Assembly: GCF_002846365.1 (NCBI RefSeq)
Contig: NZ_PJMW01000002.1
Location: 434,001 to 498,000, forward strand
Reading direction: 5' to 3'
Length of the DNA: 64,000 nt
From: Nocardia fluminea
Lineage (GTDB): Bacteria > Actinomycetota > Actinomycetes > Mycobacteriales > Mycobacteriaceae
Shown here: positions 63,716-64,000 of the stretch, one piece after another
How the letters are laid out: each line of letters opens with the position of its first letter
Numbering within the stretch: the stretch's first letter is position 1
Notes under the pieces: generated by a model
Seen by the model: the letters and a program-made list of their open reading frames with translations, nothing else
Told to the model about the DNA's origin: nothing
The model's database searches: none
Translations under genes and position numbers: made by a program

Positions 63716-64000
63716 TCATCCCGGCCTGCCGACCAGCACCACCACACCCGCGGTGAGTACCAGCGCGCCGATCCCCAGCACCACGCTCGCGATGACCGGC
63801 CCACCAGCGGTGTAATCGGCCACCACCTGCACGAGCGCGACCGCGATCCCCGCCGCCCCACCGAGCACCAGCACGGCGTCGCGACGCAGCACGTACAGCA
63901 CGAAGCAGGACACCCCGATCAGCGCGGTCAGGCCGGGCCGCCACAGCGATTCACCCACCGTCAGCGATTGGGCGCCGATCACCGCGATCACCCCGCCCAG
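63716..64000 (-). CDS. Small membrane protein (start may lie beyond the window)
   Basis: At least 91 residues from an ATG at 63991, in frame up to the window edge, so it is probably the C-terminal part of a longer protein. Four hydrophobic helices (PGLTALIGVSCFVLYVL, AVLVLGGAAGIAVALVQVV, GPVIASVVLGIGALVLTAGVVVLV) end in GRPG. No family recognised. Convergent with the hypothetical gene at 63128-63679. Confidence 0.6.
   Translation of the reverse strand: MGGVIAVIGAQSLTVGESLWRPGLTALIGVSCFVLYVLRRDAVLVLGGAAGIAVALVQVVADYTAGGPVIASVVLGIGALVLTAGVVVLVGRPG

Overview
The window looks like a chromosomal segment of a high-GC mycolic-acid actinomycete, most likely Nocardia or a close Nocardiaceae relative. 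The evidence is the 16S/23S type, the many GTG starts and the gene order. From the left end (cysM) to argS the order follows Mycobacterium tuberculosis Rv1336 back to Rv1292, as recalled from that genome: cysM-cysO-mec-peptidase-aosR-clpS, pncB, dinG, glgP, glgE-glgB, a thioredoxin-like gene, fadA4, mce, nucS, the single visible rRNA operon, murA, the cobalamin adenosyltransferase, the atp operon, wecA, the Sua5 gene, prmC, prfA, rpmE, rho, thrB, thrC, hom, lysA, argS.

Layout. 1-3825 (minus): a CysO-dependent cysteine pathway with its proposed redox regulator AosR and the N-end-rule adaptor ClpS. 3887-6379 (plus): NAD salvage (pncB, pncA) and an unknown gene. 6380-6584: a cluster of hairpins including a perfect 24-bp inverted repeat. 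6585-8630: dinG. 8720-14530: a variable block absent from the M. tuberculosis arrangement (methyltransferase-like protein, GT87 glycosyltransferase, DUF1963-like protein, DoxX, an Mtb12-like secreted protein behind a probable iron box, purine permease). 14615-22159: glycogen/alpha-glucan metabolism, with a LysE-type exporter between glgP and glgE. 22156-27749: chaperone-like thioredoxin, thiolase, methylmalonyl-CoA epimerase, a DivIVA-like coiled-coil protein, and nucS with a small zinc-motif protein. 27826-33061: 5S, 23S and 16S rRNA on the minus strand, with two tandem promoters and clear pre-rRNA processing stems. 33502-45805 (minus): murA, adenosyltransferase, DUF2550, the F-type ATP synthase operon, wecA, Sua5. 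46057-57593 (minus): translation termination genes, rpmE, rho, and the aspartate-family amino acid operon headed by argS. 57683-64000: a DUF3105/DUF305 pair, tRNA-Arg(CCG), tRNA-Cys(GCA), a MarR regulator, an Hsp70-like membrane protein, an enoyl-CoA hydratase and two unknown genes.

How it fits together. Most of the window is housekeeping. A recurring pattern is the leaderless promoter: a TANNNT -10 hexamer placed 6-8 nt before a GTG or ATG. It fits clpS, aosR, pncB, dinG, glgP, glgE, mce, the DivIVA-like gene, nucS and murA, possibly argS, and it decides several starts. I found no CRISPR array, prophage, transposase or obvious new defence system. The best leads are the CysO tail that ends in GGA instead of GG, the iron box over the Mtb12-like promoter, the nucS-linked zinc-motif protein, the leader peptide candidate before the GT87 gene, and the hairpin cluster before dinG. 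All functional statements are made by eye from sequence, without database searches.
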